In this document: one piece after another, positions 12,053-23,788 of the stretch
Numbering within the stretch: position 1 is the first letter of the stretch
How the letters are laid out: each line of letters opens with the position of its first letter
Source of the DNA: Cryptomeria japonica
Lineage: Eukaryota; Streptophyta; Pinopsida; Cupressales; Cupressaceae
Assembly: GCF_030272615.1 (NCBI RefSeq)
Contig: NC_081414.1
Location: forward strand, 525,677,137-525,741,136
Direction of reading: 5' to 3'
Length of the DNA: 64,000 nt
Position numbers and translations under genes: made by a program
Notes under the pieces: generated by a model
Database searches by the model: none
What the model saw: only the letters and a program-made list of their open reading frames with translations
Told to the model about the DNA's origin: nothing

Positions 12053-13110
12053 CATAACTCAATTATGCGTAGTGAACACCAAGAAGATGTGTCCATGGAT
12101 GTCGAGATAGGAATTTCCAGATCTAAATGTAAGAGTGTCATTATGGCAATGGTGGATTGTCTCACCAAATATGCTTATTTTATTGCATTATTATAACAAG
12201 TATAATGAAAAAATATAATTTTTTTATGGCACCCTAATAGTTACTGTTAATGATTGTGATCCTCTATTTACTAGTAACTTTTGAAAATATTTATTCTCTT
12301 GTTTGAATACTCAATGAGCTCAGAGATGTTCATAGTATCCTCAATAAAATGGGAAAACTAAGGTAGTCAATAATTTAAGAAGGGAATCTTCATTGTTTCA
12401 CTTTAGATAAGTAGTACCAATGAGTGATTAGATACCACTAGTAGAATAGTGGTATAACACTTCCTTAATTATTCAAAAATATCCTAATTTGTGAAATTAT
12501 ATGGATACCATCCTCCATTAGTCACATCATCATTGAAGGTGACACCAATAGTTTGAGTTATGGAGGACCACATAAATCATCAAGAATAGGTACTTTTATA
12601 ACTCAAGGAGAATGTGGCCATAGAAAAAGAAGAGTAAAAAAATAGGTTAAGAAACATCATAGTTAAAGGAGTTTTAAAGTTAGAGATTGGTTTTTTTGGA
12701 GATTGCAACATTTCAAGTGAATTTCATTGAAGCAAAAATAAAATAAAAATAAGTTGTCATTGGAATATCATTGTCTATACCATTTTTACAAAAGATTGGT
12801 AGTGTAGCTTACAAGATTGAATTACCACCTACAACAAAAATACACCTATATTTCATTTTCTTATTTGAATAAGGTTATCGATAAACACACTCCTAAAAAG
12901 ATAATGTTAATAGAGCTAGATGAATAAGGTAATATAATATTGGATCCAAATTTAATTCTTTATACATGCACAAAAAAGTTTAGGGCTAAGGCAATCACCA
13001 AGTATCTCATTCAATAGAAGATGTTACCAATTGGAGATGCCACATGGGAAGATAAATATTTTGTGTAGAAGCATACATAATTGATTAACATTGACAAGCT
13101 TACTTCTTTG
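12053..13110 (+). pseudogene. Gypsy integrase core, C-terminus and chromodomain (element A, second part)
   Basis: This continues the integrase interrupted at 1866. Landmarks: EDVSMD near 12090, VDCLTKYAYF near 12150-12180 (first catalytic Asp region), the second Asp region near 12240-12290 (NDCDPLFTS), NGKTKVVN near 12350 (the catalytic Glu position of the usual GQTEVVN reads as Lys), YGYHPP near 12500, then EDHI near 12565 and a chromodomain-like end with DATWEDKYF near 13035-13060. A chromodomain directs integration to particular chromatin in chromoviruses. Stops and shifts are frequent. Confidence 0.8.
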
Positions 13111-13127
13111 AAGAGGGGGCATGCCTT
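13111..13127 (+). other. Probable polypurine tract of element A
   Basis: GAAGAGGGGGCATGCC follows the chromodomain. The 3' LTR of A should begin just after it; its end cannot be fixed because the 5' LTR is outside the window. Confidence 0.5.
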
Positions 13128-15592
13128 GAAGTTAATCCTATATTGTATATGAGGTTATGAGTAGTTAGCTTGCGAACACTTTAATTCCTAATTAAGTTAT
13201 ATTATCATTATTATTCTTATCTATATATAGGTCATATTAGGTGTCATCATTAAGTATATAAGTTGGCTTGGATGACATCCAAAGAATAAGTACGACATAC
13301 ATAAGATTTTTTTGTTAGTTTTTTATCATCAAACTATGAATTATGTTTTTATTAGATAAGTTCAATGGTTTACCCCTCAAAGTGGCTCAATATTATCAAC
13401 TAATTGTAGCATATTTATATTATATTATTTTATATTTATTTTATTATAAGATCTCACCTAGCTCTTTTCATGGTTCCAACTTTTTGGACAAACTTGACAT
13501 TAAAATCAATATTTTGAACTAAATATTCACTTTCGGACACCTATAATAGCTAAATTTTTAGGAAATTGAAAATGATGCGAGCTAGTGATTTGTGAGACTT
13601 TTTGTAGATTCAAAATATACTAAAAAAAAAGAATTAAATTGTAATTTTTATGTAACATTTAATAATTGGTTTTTTATAGTGTTGGTTAACAAATTTTGTT
13701 CTCTTAAAACATGACAATATTGACTCTCAACCTGGACAAGAGAACTACCTATTAACAATAGTTGGATAAGTTGCAATTACTTCTGCAACTTTCCTTTGAA
13801 TTTGAGAGGTACAACTCCTTCTTATGATGTCGATTTAGGGTTTTTCTAGATGGGCTTTTAACTCGAAACCAGGAAAGGTGACACTTTTAATCAGAAAGCC
13901 ATAAAGGAAAGAAAAAGAAGTAGCAGGAAGAAAGTAAATTGCAACTAATTATTAACTAATGCCGCAGTTATTCTATATTTATTAAAAAATAACCTAATAT
14001 AATAGTGAATAACTGAGGAGAAATAAGTTCTTTAACAATTCAAAGCATAGAATCTTGAACAAGGATGCATTCACTTAAGAGAAATGCAGATTTATCCAGC
14101 ATAGCACAAAGTCTAATCACATCAGATAAACTTTTCAAAACTCCATTACTTGATATTAAAGCAACAAAAACTACTAAGTCTAGAATTTCAAGAAAACAAC
14201 ACAAAATTTGTATTTTTGAAAACCTTCCCCCTCTTTTTCCTATCTCTTGCCTCCTTTTTATAACTAAAACCCCTTTAGCTACTTCCAAGAAACATTTTCA
14301 GAGTAACGGTCTTGAAAATGATCATATTAAATATTGTCCAAGGTAAAACAAAAGTACCAAAAAAAACCATCATTTACACTAAATCCATATTATCAATAAC
14401 TTTCTAACTTCATACTTCTTCATCAGGTACGAGGTTCCTGCCAACAATTCAGTTGTTGATTAGTTCAACCTTTGTTTCTTCTTCAATTAATACCTAGAGG
14501 ATTGCTAAAAATTCATCTTCATCCAATATGAGTTCTCAAGCAAGGTCAGATAGATCGAAGAGGATGTCATCTTGCATATGCTCAACATCTGGCTGTATCA
14601 CCAGAGCCTTTCCTTTGAGCACCATCTTCTATGTTATCTGAAAAACTAATCACTAGGATTCCTTCTCGCAATTATCTCTTCTTGCAGATGCCATTCATGA
14701 TTTTCAACCTACTCTACAATTTTTCCTAATAGGGTGTTGGTCTTTCTATATCCGACAAAATCAGTTTGTTGTTTCCATGAAAGAGATCATAGCCCTTGGA
14801 TAATATTCCCTTGTTCACTTTCCAACCAATTTAGGTCTAGATTATCAACCAAAAGTTGGTTATCATGAGGCAAAAGCATTCTGATAGATGAAGTTGATGA
14901 TGGCGTGCATTACTTTGGTCAGTTTCAAAGGGTCGTGCATTAAATTTAATTTGCAAAAGGTGATAATATTGAATGCTATGACACATGTCTCCACCTTTAC
15001 GTTCCTTAAACCGTTTAATCAACCATTAATGAGGGTATTAGCGAATCTTCATCCAATTTGTTTCTTGGATGTTGTGTGACGTACGACAACAAACTGACTT
15101 GCAAGCATGCAAAGATTTTGAATTTTCTGATACCCATACATCAACCTATGAGAGAGTATTGGACATTGGGAAGAAAAAAGAAATAGGAGTTGTGTGGGTT
15201 TCTGATTATTGCCTGATAGATATTGGCTCTTCCTTCTGGATCATAGTGTTGGGTAAAATCAGAACTTGACAAATCTAAGGCACTCTTTCGATGCGCTAAG
15301 GTTTCACTGATAAGGAGTGATCGATAGGGGAAAAACTACCTGTTAAGTAGGGGCGAATATTTTTAAAAATAAAAGGGGGCTAACATATAGTAAACAACAT
15401 TTTTAAATAGTGAAGCTTATGACATTGAACATTACATTACTTTTTTTATACAAAGGATAAAAATTTAACTTTTTAAAATATAAATTTGTAACACCAATAA
15501 CTAATACTTGTATTTTGTTTCATAATGTTTTGTTGCACTTTTCTTTAATCAAATTTTGAAGTTAAACCAGTTAAAATTTAGAATAGGTATAT
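13128..15592. other. Gene-free region, probably including the 3' LTR of A
   Basis: AT-rich sequence without a convincing coding region. TATATATA at about 13222 could be an LTR promoter element. On the minus strand about 14430-14650 a frame is readable (DVEHMQDDILFDLSDL, then ILDEDEFLAIL) with a few stops, which hints at a decayed coding fragment I do not recognise. Confidence 0.4.
14430..14650 (-). pseudogene. Possible decayed coding fragment, unrecognised
   Basis: About 70 codons in one minus-strand frame with three stops, acidic in composition. It has no neighbours of the same kind and no known domain. It could be chance. Confidence 0.25.
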
Positions 15593-16784
15593 TGTTAGAC
15601 ATATTTGAGTAAACTGAGAGGGGGGAGGGGTGAATCGGTTTACCATCAGAAATAAGAACTTATGGATATCAAAACCATTAAACCCAAGCACAAAGAAACC
15701 AACACAATGAAGGATATAACATGAAAGAACAGTACACACAAAACCAATATTTTGACGTGGAAAACCCGATAAAGGGAAAAACCACAGTGGGAAACCCTAC
15801 CTATAATCAGATAATACTTCTGCAGTAGTATGTGAAATTACAATGGGGATTGCACTTGCAATTAGGCCAACCGCCTAGAGCTCACTGCTCATCAAAAAAA
15901 TAAGTCTCACTGACTTACAAAACATCAGACTACAATCCAGAAAGAATGAACTGTGAAAGTAGCATCTTCTAATGCTTGATATAGTTCTGGTTAAGCACAT
16001 ATGTCTTCCCTACAATACAAAAATGTTCTCCAAATGATATATCACTTTTTCGCACATAAACCTTCCTCTGATAAGGAAAACATAACCATCGATCCTAGTG
16101 ATATCCAAATTACATGAGTAAGTCACCTATAAATACAGATCATCAACCTTATTGACAAGGCCGGTTAAACCCTAAACCCATAAACCCATAATAGCAGAAA
16201 TTACATTACATGGTATCACCAGACTAATATTATGATTTACATTACATAGCATGGACCTAAATAAAGTAACCAAACAATTCCATCCACCAGAAATTCCGCT
16301 AAGACCAAAATCCAACACACTTCACCAACCAATAGAAACCCCTCAGTGAAGTAACACAAAAAGTCTAGCTGGATTCAAATAGGACCACCATAGCAGCACA
16401 TCATCCAATGAAAATTCACCAAGCATTCAAAATATGATCAAGAAGCACCTTCAACATGATAGAAATCGATTTCATAAGCCGGACCAAAATCATCTGACCA
16501 AAACATCAAATATCACTTACTAGTAAAGCTAACCTATACCAAGAAATACCAACTGAGAACATAAGTGATAGTTATCGGAGCACCAAAACATGAACCAACA
16601 AAATATGGCAAACAAATAACCATCCAGAGTAAGCATCTAAAACCGATTCCAGAGATCTGATCATACCGGATCGAAATCATAGCCAAAATCAAGATGATAA
16701 TCAAGACTAACCGAGATAGGTTCAACTGGGATACAATGTTGGCATCAATGAAAAAAATTAACCAAATCCAGAATATTGCCAACA
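15593..16784 (-). repeat. 3' LTR of copia element C
   Basis: 1192 bp. On the plus strand it begins TGTTAGACATATTTGAG and ends ATATTGCCAACA. It contains the G-run GAGGGGGGAGGGGTGAATCGG just inside, and the phrase ACGTGGAAAACCCGA shared with the LTRs of F and the solo LTR. Confidence 0.93.
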
Positions 16785-16802
16785 ATCTCCCCCTTTGGCA
16801 TT
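16785..16802 (-). other. Polypurine tract of element C
   Basis: Read on the minus strand this is AATGCCAAAGGGGGAGAT directly before the LTR start TGTTGGC, the primer for plus-strand synthesis. Confidence 0.9.
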
Positions 16803-17040
16803 GATGGCAACACTGAATGTGAAAAACATCCAAGTGCTAAGGAATGCCAACAATCTCCCTCAAAGATATGACTGATTTTCACATGAATACCATCTCTCCC
16901 CCTTTGACATCAATGACAAAGGACGGATACCAAACCAAAAATACTGAACCAAATAGCTAACTAATCCCCTTGAGTAGTAGCATCATCTCATCAACTAGAA
17001 TAAAAAAAATATCGGATAAGCTTACCGGATTGATGCATTC
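16803..17040 (-). other. 3' untranslated segment of element C
   Basis: No coding. A second CTCCCCCTTTGACATCAATG stretch near 16890 resembles another polypurine tract; tandem degenerate copies of this motif are also seen in F. Confidence 0.6.
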
Positions 17041-17440
17041 CATAATCTCTAAATCTCTTCCAGAGGGTTGGTAACCCCTAACTTATCTCTGAGATATTCA
17101 AAAGTATCTTTAGGCAATGGTTTAGTTAGAATATCTACAATTTGCTCCTTAGTAGGCACATAAACCTATCTAACTTCCTTTGTTTCAACCTTTTCCTTCA
17201 AGAAATTGTACCTTATAGAAATGTGTTTTGATTTGGAATTAAAAAATGGATTCTTTGACATATCAATAGCATCAATATTATCACAATGAATAACAATAGG
17301 CTTATCATAACTTACCCTTATATCTTTTAACATTTGTTTCATCCATAAAATCTTTGTACTGTTGATAGAAGCAGCTACATATTTTGCTTCAGCAGTAGAT
17401 AATGAAGTACATGATTATTTCTTGCCAAGCCATGAAACCA
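17041..17440 (-). pseudogene. C-terminal RNase H remnant (copia element C)
   Basis: Minus-strand reading gives a Lys-Gln-Met-Leu-Lys-Asp-Ile start, then AIDMSKNPFF and the TKEQIVDILTKPLPK motif that ends copia pol. The RNase H reading is cut off at about 17440, where unrelated sequence begins. The equivalent region in F is 50746-51100. Confidence 0.85.
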
Positions 17441-17545
17441 ACATAATGCACAGGAGGCGGTTAATCCATGTCACAAACCCGAGCACTGCGGTGCACAACA
17501 CAAGGAAACCAAGGGCGCACACCATGCAACAATCCCCAATGATCT
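17441..17545 (-). other. Deletion junction with filler sequence (element C)
   Basis: About 100 bp richer in G and C join the RNase H remnant to the integrase tail. It resembles neither. In F this interval holds the whole reverse transcriptase, so this marks the scar of the deletion. Confidence 0.6.
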
Positions 17546-18960
17546 GATCTTCATAATGATTTAGTTTCACATACCTGGGAGTCTTTGAATTTTCTTGATT
17601 TACTGACTCTTTTTGCTATTCCTCTATCACAGTTGAGTTTTTTGATGTTACCGGAGTCACTAGTTCACTGTTACGAGCAACTTCTTCCATTACTGATTCA
17701 GGTTTGATAAATTCATCTTCCGATTCATAGTCATATGATCTGATTTGATTACTGCCTTGTTCATCCACCTTGACATTTATGCTCTGCATTATCCTATTCA
17801 ATATTTTATTATAACATCTACATGCTTTGCTCTTAGTAGAATAACCCAAAAATACTCCTTCATCACTTCTAGGATTAAATTTTCCCAATGCATCATCTCT
17901 TCTAATGTAACATTTACTTCCAATTTTTTTGAAATATCTGATAGTAGGAGTATGACCAAACCATAATTCATAAGGATTCTTACCGGTATCACCTTTTACG
18001 TGTACTCTGTTGAAAGTGTATACAGTCGCATTGACAACTTCCCTCCAATAGATTTCACACAATCTAGCTTCTGTCATCATAGTCCTTGCCGCATCCAATA
18101 TGGTTCTGTTTTTCCTTTCCACCAATCCATTTTGTTGTGGAGTTCTAGGTGCAGAAAGTTGTCTTCTAATTCCATTTTTCTCACAAAAGTAGTTGAATTC
18201 ACCGGATGTAAACTCACTACCTTGATCTGATCTTAAACACTTTATCTTCAGTCCTGTCTCAGTCTCAACCATAGCTTTAAAGATTTTGAATTTCTCAAAA
18301 GCTTCGGATTTATTTCAAAAATGCTACCCACATCATTCTAGAATAATCATCAATAAGTAACATAAAGTATCTATTACCTTGAAAACTTTTAGTCTTTGCT
18401 GGTCCACACAGATCAGTATGAATAAGATCAAAAATTTCATTAGATTTATCATGTATGCTTCTAAAAGAAGTTCTGACTTGCTTACCCATTTGACATTCTC
18501 TACATACCAGATTATGAGGTTTGACAATCTTGGGCAAATCTCTGATAGCCTAAGTTGAACTAATCTTCACTATGCAATCAAAATTTACACGACACATCCT
18601 CTTATGCCATAACCATCTTTCATCAATCTGAGCAATCAAGCAAGGTTTCTCACCGGAGTTCAAAAGAAAGATGTTTCCATTGGTCTGGGTTCCGGAAGCA
18701 ATTTCCAATCCAGATCTATTGATGATCTTACATTTCCCATCCTTGAATTGTAAATGAAATCCTCTATCCACCATCTGACCTACACTTAAAATATTATGCT
18801 TTAAGCCTTCAACATAATAAACATTATCAGTGTAAGTCTTACCATCCAATGATATTGTTCCCTTGCCTTTGATCCTACATACCTTGTTGTCTCCAAATAT
18901 GACTAATCTGCCATCAAATTCTTGTAGTGATAGAAATTTTCTCTTATCACTAGTCATGTG
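17546..18960 (-). pseudogene. Copia gag-pre-integrase and integrase (element C)
   Basis: Minus strand, three open pieces (18957-18550, 18537-18310, 18272-17616). The GAG-pre-integrase part has NVYYVEGLKHNILSVGQ and the zinc-binding LWHKRMCRVNF, in which the second His is Arg, then CRECQMGK. The core keeps all three catalytic residues: HTDLCGP (Asp), RSDQGSEF (Asp) and NGLVERKN (Glu), followed by the WREVVNATVYTFNR region. Stops separate the pieces, so no intact protein could be made. Confidence 0.88.
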
Positions 18961-19071
18961 ACATGAGCATCCATTGTCTATAGCTCATTTATCCTTTTCT
19001 TCAATTTTAGCAACTAAAGCCTTCTCTTCAGTATGAGTTGCTTCAATGATAGGTTCTGGAGAATCATCCTT

Positions 19072-19181
19072 GATAGCAATAAAAACCCAGTCCTTACCGA
19101 AGCTTCCATTGCCAGATCCACTCACCGGTAGCAATAAAAACCCAGTCCTTACCAAAGCTTCCATTGCCAGATCCACTCAAA
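19072..19181. repeat. 55 bp tandem duplication in gag of C
   Basis: Two copies starting GATAGCAAT (19072) and GGTAGCAAT (19127) differ at only a few bases. Fifty-five is not a multiple of three, so the duplication shifts the frame. Confidence 0.9.
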
Positions 19182-19183
19182 AT

Positions 19184-19228
19184 CACCATCACCATCACCA
19201 TCACCATCACCATCACCATCATCATCAG
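19184..19228. repeat. (CACCAT)n microsatellite
   Basis: About seven CACCAT/CATCAT units. On the gag strand they encode alternating Asp and Gly; the plus strand gives a meaningless poly-His ORF. Confidence 0.95.
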
Positions 19229-20283
19229 TAATACCAAAATCATCATCACCAGCATAATAGCATGATTTATTCTTATTCCTTCTGAATGTAGGTCTGTTGT
19301 GATATTCCAGATTAGACTTATAACTCTTCACAAATATTTCATGATTCCTAGAAACTCTTTCAGGGCATCTAGAAGCAAAATGACCAATCTTATTGCATGA
19401 AAAAAATTTAAAAGGGACTTTTTCTTCATACTTACTTCTAGCTGGTCCTTTAGGAATTATTCTAGCAATCAGGGCTTCAAGCTCTTCAAGTTCTATTTCT
19501 TCTCTTTCAATGTCCTCTAAATATTTAACATACATCTCCTTCCAATCTATCTTTTTCTTACTTGAGGTAGATGCTTTAAATGCAGTATCAGTTTTAGTAG
19601 CACTCTGATCTCCAAGTTCCTCAAGCTCAAAATTAGTCATTTTCCCAAGCAATGTATCTTTGGTAACAGGGCTACTTGACATTGTCCGGAGTTTATTGAT
19701 TGCAATAGCCTTCATCTTATAAGCCAGAGGTAGAACTCTCAGAACCTTTGACACAATCTAATCCTCACTAACTAATCCACCGCAACATTTGATTCCCATA
19801 ACAATCTCATTTACTCTATCCATGAAAGAACTTATCTTCTCATCTTCTTCCATCTTCAAAGTTTCATACCTTACCCGAAAACCTTCAAGTTATGCAATTT
19901 TCACACCTGGTCACCTTCATAAAGAGTTTCAAGCTTTGTCCAGATCAGCTTTGTATTCTCCAACTCTATGACATTCAATAGCTTTTCATCAGTTAGGACG
20001 CTTAACAATGATTCTTTTTCTCTGACATCATTTTCAGATTTCTTCTATTCACCAACAAGTGCCGGTGTTCTAGAATTAGAATCATGAGGTATATACCATT
20101 TCTCCACTATCTCCCAAACTTCAGCTCCAAGACATCTGAGATAAATATTCATCCACTCCTTCCATATTTTGTAATTTGTACCATCAAATCTGGGGCTCTC
20201 CTTCCAATAAGGATTGAATGTAGAACTACATGCAGTTTCCATCAAATCTTCTCAAGCGGTTAAGATTCTGCAGAGAGGACCTT

Positions 20284-20295
20284 GCTTTGATACCA
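20284..20295 (-). other. Primer binding site, tRNA-iMet type (element C)
   Basis: On the minus strand TGGTATCAAAGC, one base different from the consensus, two bases inside the 5' LTR. Confidence 0.9.
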
Positions 20296-20297
20296 AT

Positions 20298-21508
20298 TGT
20301 TAGACATATATGATATCGAGAGTAAACTAAGAGGGGGGGGGTGAATCAGTTTACTATCAGAAATCAAAACTTATGCATATAAAACCATTAAACCATAGCA
20401 CAAAGAAACCAACACAATGAAGGATAGAAAATGAAAGCACAGTACACACAACACCAATATTTTGACGTGGAAAACTCAGTAAAGGGAAAAACCACAATGG
20501 GAAACCCTACCCACAATCAGATAATACTTCTGCAATAGTATGTGAAATTGCAATGGGGATTGCACTTGCAATCATGCCAACTACCTAGAGCTCACTGCTC
20601 ATCAAAAAATTAAGTCTCGTTGACTTACAAAAATTGGAATACAATCAAGAAAGAATGAACTATGAAAGTAGCATCTTCTAATGCTTGATACAGTTCTGGT
20701 TAAGCATAGATGTTTGGCCTACAATACAAAAACCTTCTCTAAATGATATATCACTTGTTCACACATAAACCTTCCTCTGATAATCCAGACATAACCATCG
20801 ATCCTATCAATATCCAAATTACATGAATAAGTCACCTATAAATATAGATCATCAACCTTATTGACAAGGTCGGCTAAACCCTAAACGCATTAACCCATAA
20901 TAACAAAAATTACATTACATGGTATAACCAGACCAATATTATGATTTAAATTACATAACATGGACCTAAATAAAGTAACCAAACAATTCCATCTACCGGA
21001 AATTCTGCTAAGACCAAAATCCAACACGCTTCACCAACCGACATAAACCCTTAGTGAAGTAACACATAAATTCTAACCAGATCCAAATAGGACCACCATA
21101 ACAACATGCCAACCAATGAAAAGTAACCAAACAATCAGAATATGATCAAGCAACTCCTTTAGCATGATAGAAACTAATTCCATAAGCCAAACCAAAATCA
21201 TCTGACCAAAATATCAAATAGCACTTACTGGTAAAGCTAATCGGTACCAAGAAATACCAACGAAGAACATAAGCGATAGTTACCGGAGCACCAAAACATG
21301 AACCAACAGAATATGAAAAACAAATAACCATCTAGAGTAAGCATCCAAAACTACCTCCAGAGATCTGATTATACCGGATCAGAATCATAGCCAAAACCAA
21401 GATGCTCATCAAGACTAACCGGGATAGGTCCAACCGGGATAGCCTCCAACCAGGATACAGTGTTGACATCAATGAAAACACTTAACCAAATCCAACATAT
21501 TGCCAACA
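20298..21508 (-). repeat. 5' LTR of copia element C
   Basis: 1211 bp, plus-strand ends TGTTAGACATATATGAT and ATATTGCCAACA. It is collinear with 15593-16784 with many substitutions, so the insertion is not recent. Confidence 0.93.
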
Positions 21509-21513
21509 TATAT

Positions 21514-22427
21514 GACGTTACATATAACTTGTTTTGCATGTATCAATTTTTTTGTTTGTTTGTTGGAACAAGGATATCAATATCTAATGTGTAGATATTT
21601 TTTAGAATATTTTTCACTAATTTACCATTGTCTACATGTGTAAAATAGGAAACTTGATGTTCAGTGAAAAACCTATTTTCAGTAAAACATAAAAAAAAAA
21701 CTTATAATAATACCAAAACATATTAAATTACACTTGTTTGGAAAGTTTGTGTTGAGAGCTACAATCCTGCAAGTTGATTTGTTAAGTTCATTTCATTTTC
21801 TAGTCCAACCCAAGATTTGAAAGTGAAATTTTTGAGGTAGGGAGTGAAAGTGCTTAGCCAGGGACCTTTGAATGAAGGTACTATTCAAGGACCTTCATTG
21901 TAATGTATGCCACACCCCCCCAAAAAAACTTTGAACGAAGGTAATTTTTAAAAATAGAAAAAACTGACCTTCATTTGAAGCTCTTGTTTTTTCATTTTGG
22001 AAATATTCCATAATGTTAGGGTTTAGGGAACTGGAGAAATAAACAATTTTAAATATAATGCAATTTATAAAAGAGGAAAAAGTAACAATTAACAATAACA
22101 CACAGATGTATCGTGGTTCACCCAATGTAGGCTACGTCCACAAAGAAACAACTATCCACTTTTATTATCCAACCAAGAGAAAATTACAAATTGTTTACCT
22201 TTAACATTACATAAACACTTATTTATCAAACCTTTTTTGGCAGTTTAGAAAGGTCGATTTATATGCCAAAATAATAGTTGACTCTTTTATTAAATGTTGG
22301 GCATTGTTTGTTTCTAGGGTGTAGAGCTCCTTGTATCCAGTTAATAATTCAGGTTGATTGGGTAAGCTCTACAATTTAGAGATGAATTTATCCTACATTG
22401 CACAACATTTAATAGGGTATAAGTTAC
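21514..22427. other. Gene-free region, possible old copia LTR piece
   Basis: No coding signal. At about 22014 a TGTTAGGGTTTAGGG start is followed at 22110 by CGTGGTTCACCCAATG and GGCTACGTCCAC, phrases common in plant copia LTRs read in reverse; no matching end or duplication was found. Confidence 0.35.
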
Positions 22428-23788
22428 TATTGACTAAATTCATGTCAACCTTAGCCCTTAAGAAATCCGATATGAGAAAGCTCAATTGGCAAAGAAAATA
22501 CTGCTAAAACCTCCATGAGAGCCCTAAAACCCTAAACCCTAAGTAATTTTTTCTTTCTATCCTTCTCGGGTTCTAAATTTCTATTTTTGTGCTAACTGGC
22601 TCGGGTGGTCAATTCACTTAACATCCATCGGCCAAAGGGGCCTTAGTCCATGGTGGGACTAGTTTCCCCTTTCTGTCTTTACCGACAAGCAAGCTTCATA
22701 GCTTTCGCCATTTTGTGGAGTGGGGGACTTATTATTTTGTCCCCCCCACAAAATGGCGAAAAGGCTAAGTGTTTTAGTATTTCATAAGAGCATCAAGGCA
22801 TATTCCACCCTTCCCTATAAAATAATGAAGCAAAAGACATAAGTCCACGGTGGGGTGCCCTCCACAAAGTTGTGAAATGGATATGGTGACATTAAGAGTT
22901 TTTGCCATTTCGTGGTGGTTAACGCCAATGCAACATTTGAACCCGTGAAATGGCGATGGGCCCACAAAGATAAAAGGAAAACATTTTTACCAGGGTTGTG
23001 ACAATTAAGCTTTAACCGTCGCTTGACCTTGCAATTTAGTGATAGACATCTCTATTTCACAACGATGAAATACAAAGGCATTCTCAGGTCTGCAAAATGG
23101 CGATACCTTTTTTCCATTTCACAGGGTCAATATATGAAGACCTTTCAACCCTACAAAGTAGAGAAAGAGAAATATGGACTTGGTCCGCCACGTCGAACAT
23201 CAGTCGGGGGGGTGAATCAGTGATCTACCGGTTTGCAGATTTCAAACTTAACTTTCAACCACTGGATGCAAACACTAAGAACTAAAATGCAAAAACATGA
23301 AAAAAACAACCACAAGATCATAACACTGATATGTTTACGTGGAAACCCAAATGGGATAAACCACGATGGGATTTGAACCCACAATATTATTCTAATATGG
23401 CCAGTAGCAAAACAATATTACAAAATGGGAATGCACAGGCATTCAGGCACATTGCCTAGAGCTCACTGATCAATTACAATAACCCAGAAGGCTACAACCC
23501 TCAGGGAAGTCTCACTGAGTTACAAAGTTTTTACAGTGATGAATTACAATGTATGAACTCTGAAATAGCATCTACAATTCCTGGATGAGTTTCGGTTGAG
23601 TGCTGAATACACTGACTAGATCACCTTCTTTGTTCTACTCTGTTCTACCCTGTGCTCTATCTCATTCAGCTACCAAATCAATAATGTGCACATGAAACTA
23701 CACCAAAATGGATTCTCGATCACCTCTTGCTCGCATACAATCGCACCATCCACTAAAAAGATCACCCACGCCAAACTTATATACCGAC

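Larger units (their letters stand above)
18961..20245 (-). pseudogene. Copia gag and protease start (element C)
   Basis: The start is the Met at 20245 (MMETACSS); FDGTNYKIWKEW follows, typical of copia gag N-termini. After a decayed middle (19755-20044), the 19754-19149 piece carries the zinc knuckle SCNKIGHFASRC, whose first Cys is Phe or shifted. The protease active site near 18980 reads DNG where DSG or DTG is usual, and a Trp codon just before it is a stop. A 55 bp duplication and a GAT/GGT-rich expansion disrupt the frame near 19072-19228. Confidence 0.85.
15593..21508 (-). mobile_element. Ty1/copia retrotransposon C, RT-deleted
   Basis: Both LTRs, the primer site (20284-20295) and the polypurine tract are present, and the element is flanked by a perfect 5 bp duplication TATAT (15588-15592 and 21509-21513). 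Gag, protease, integrase and the end of RNase H read on the minus strand, but reverse transcriptase is absent. Internal length is only about 3.5 kb against about 4.5 kb in its relative F. Without its own RT it could have moved only with help, unless the deletion came after insertion. Confidence 0.93.

Noticed and set aside
19046-19231. Plus-strand ORF ending in poly-His, a possible metal-binding protein
   Set aside because: It is the antisense reading of the gag CAT repeat of element C.
17616-20245. Elements C and F as one copia element in two pieces
   Set aside because: Each has its own LTR pair and target duplication, and the sequences are only related.
22525-22545. Telomere repeat (AAACCCTAAACCCTAA), possible interstitial telomere
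   Set aside because: Only two to three units, and the same words occur in the 3' LTR copy at about 62578, so it is part of the LTR.
22774-22965. Minus-strand ORF also found at 62764-63018, possible conserved gene
   Set aside because: Both lie in the two LTRs of element D, so the conservation reflects the LTR duplication.
23340-23400. GGGATTTGAACCC phrase as part of a tRNA gene (T-arm like)
   Set aside because: No cloverleaf around it; the phrase recurs within LTRs of the same family.
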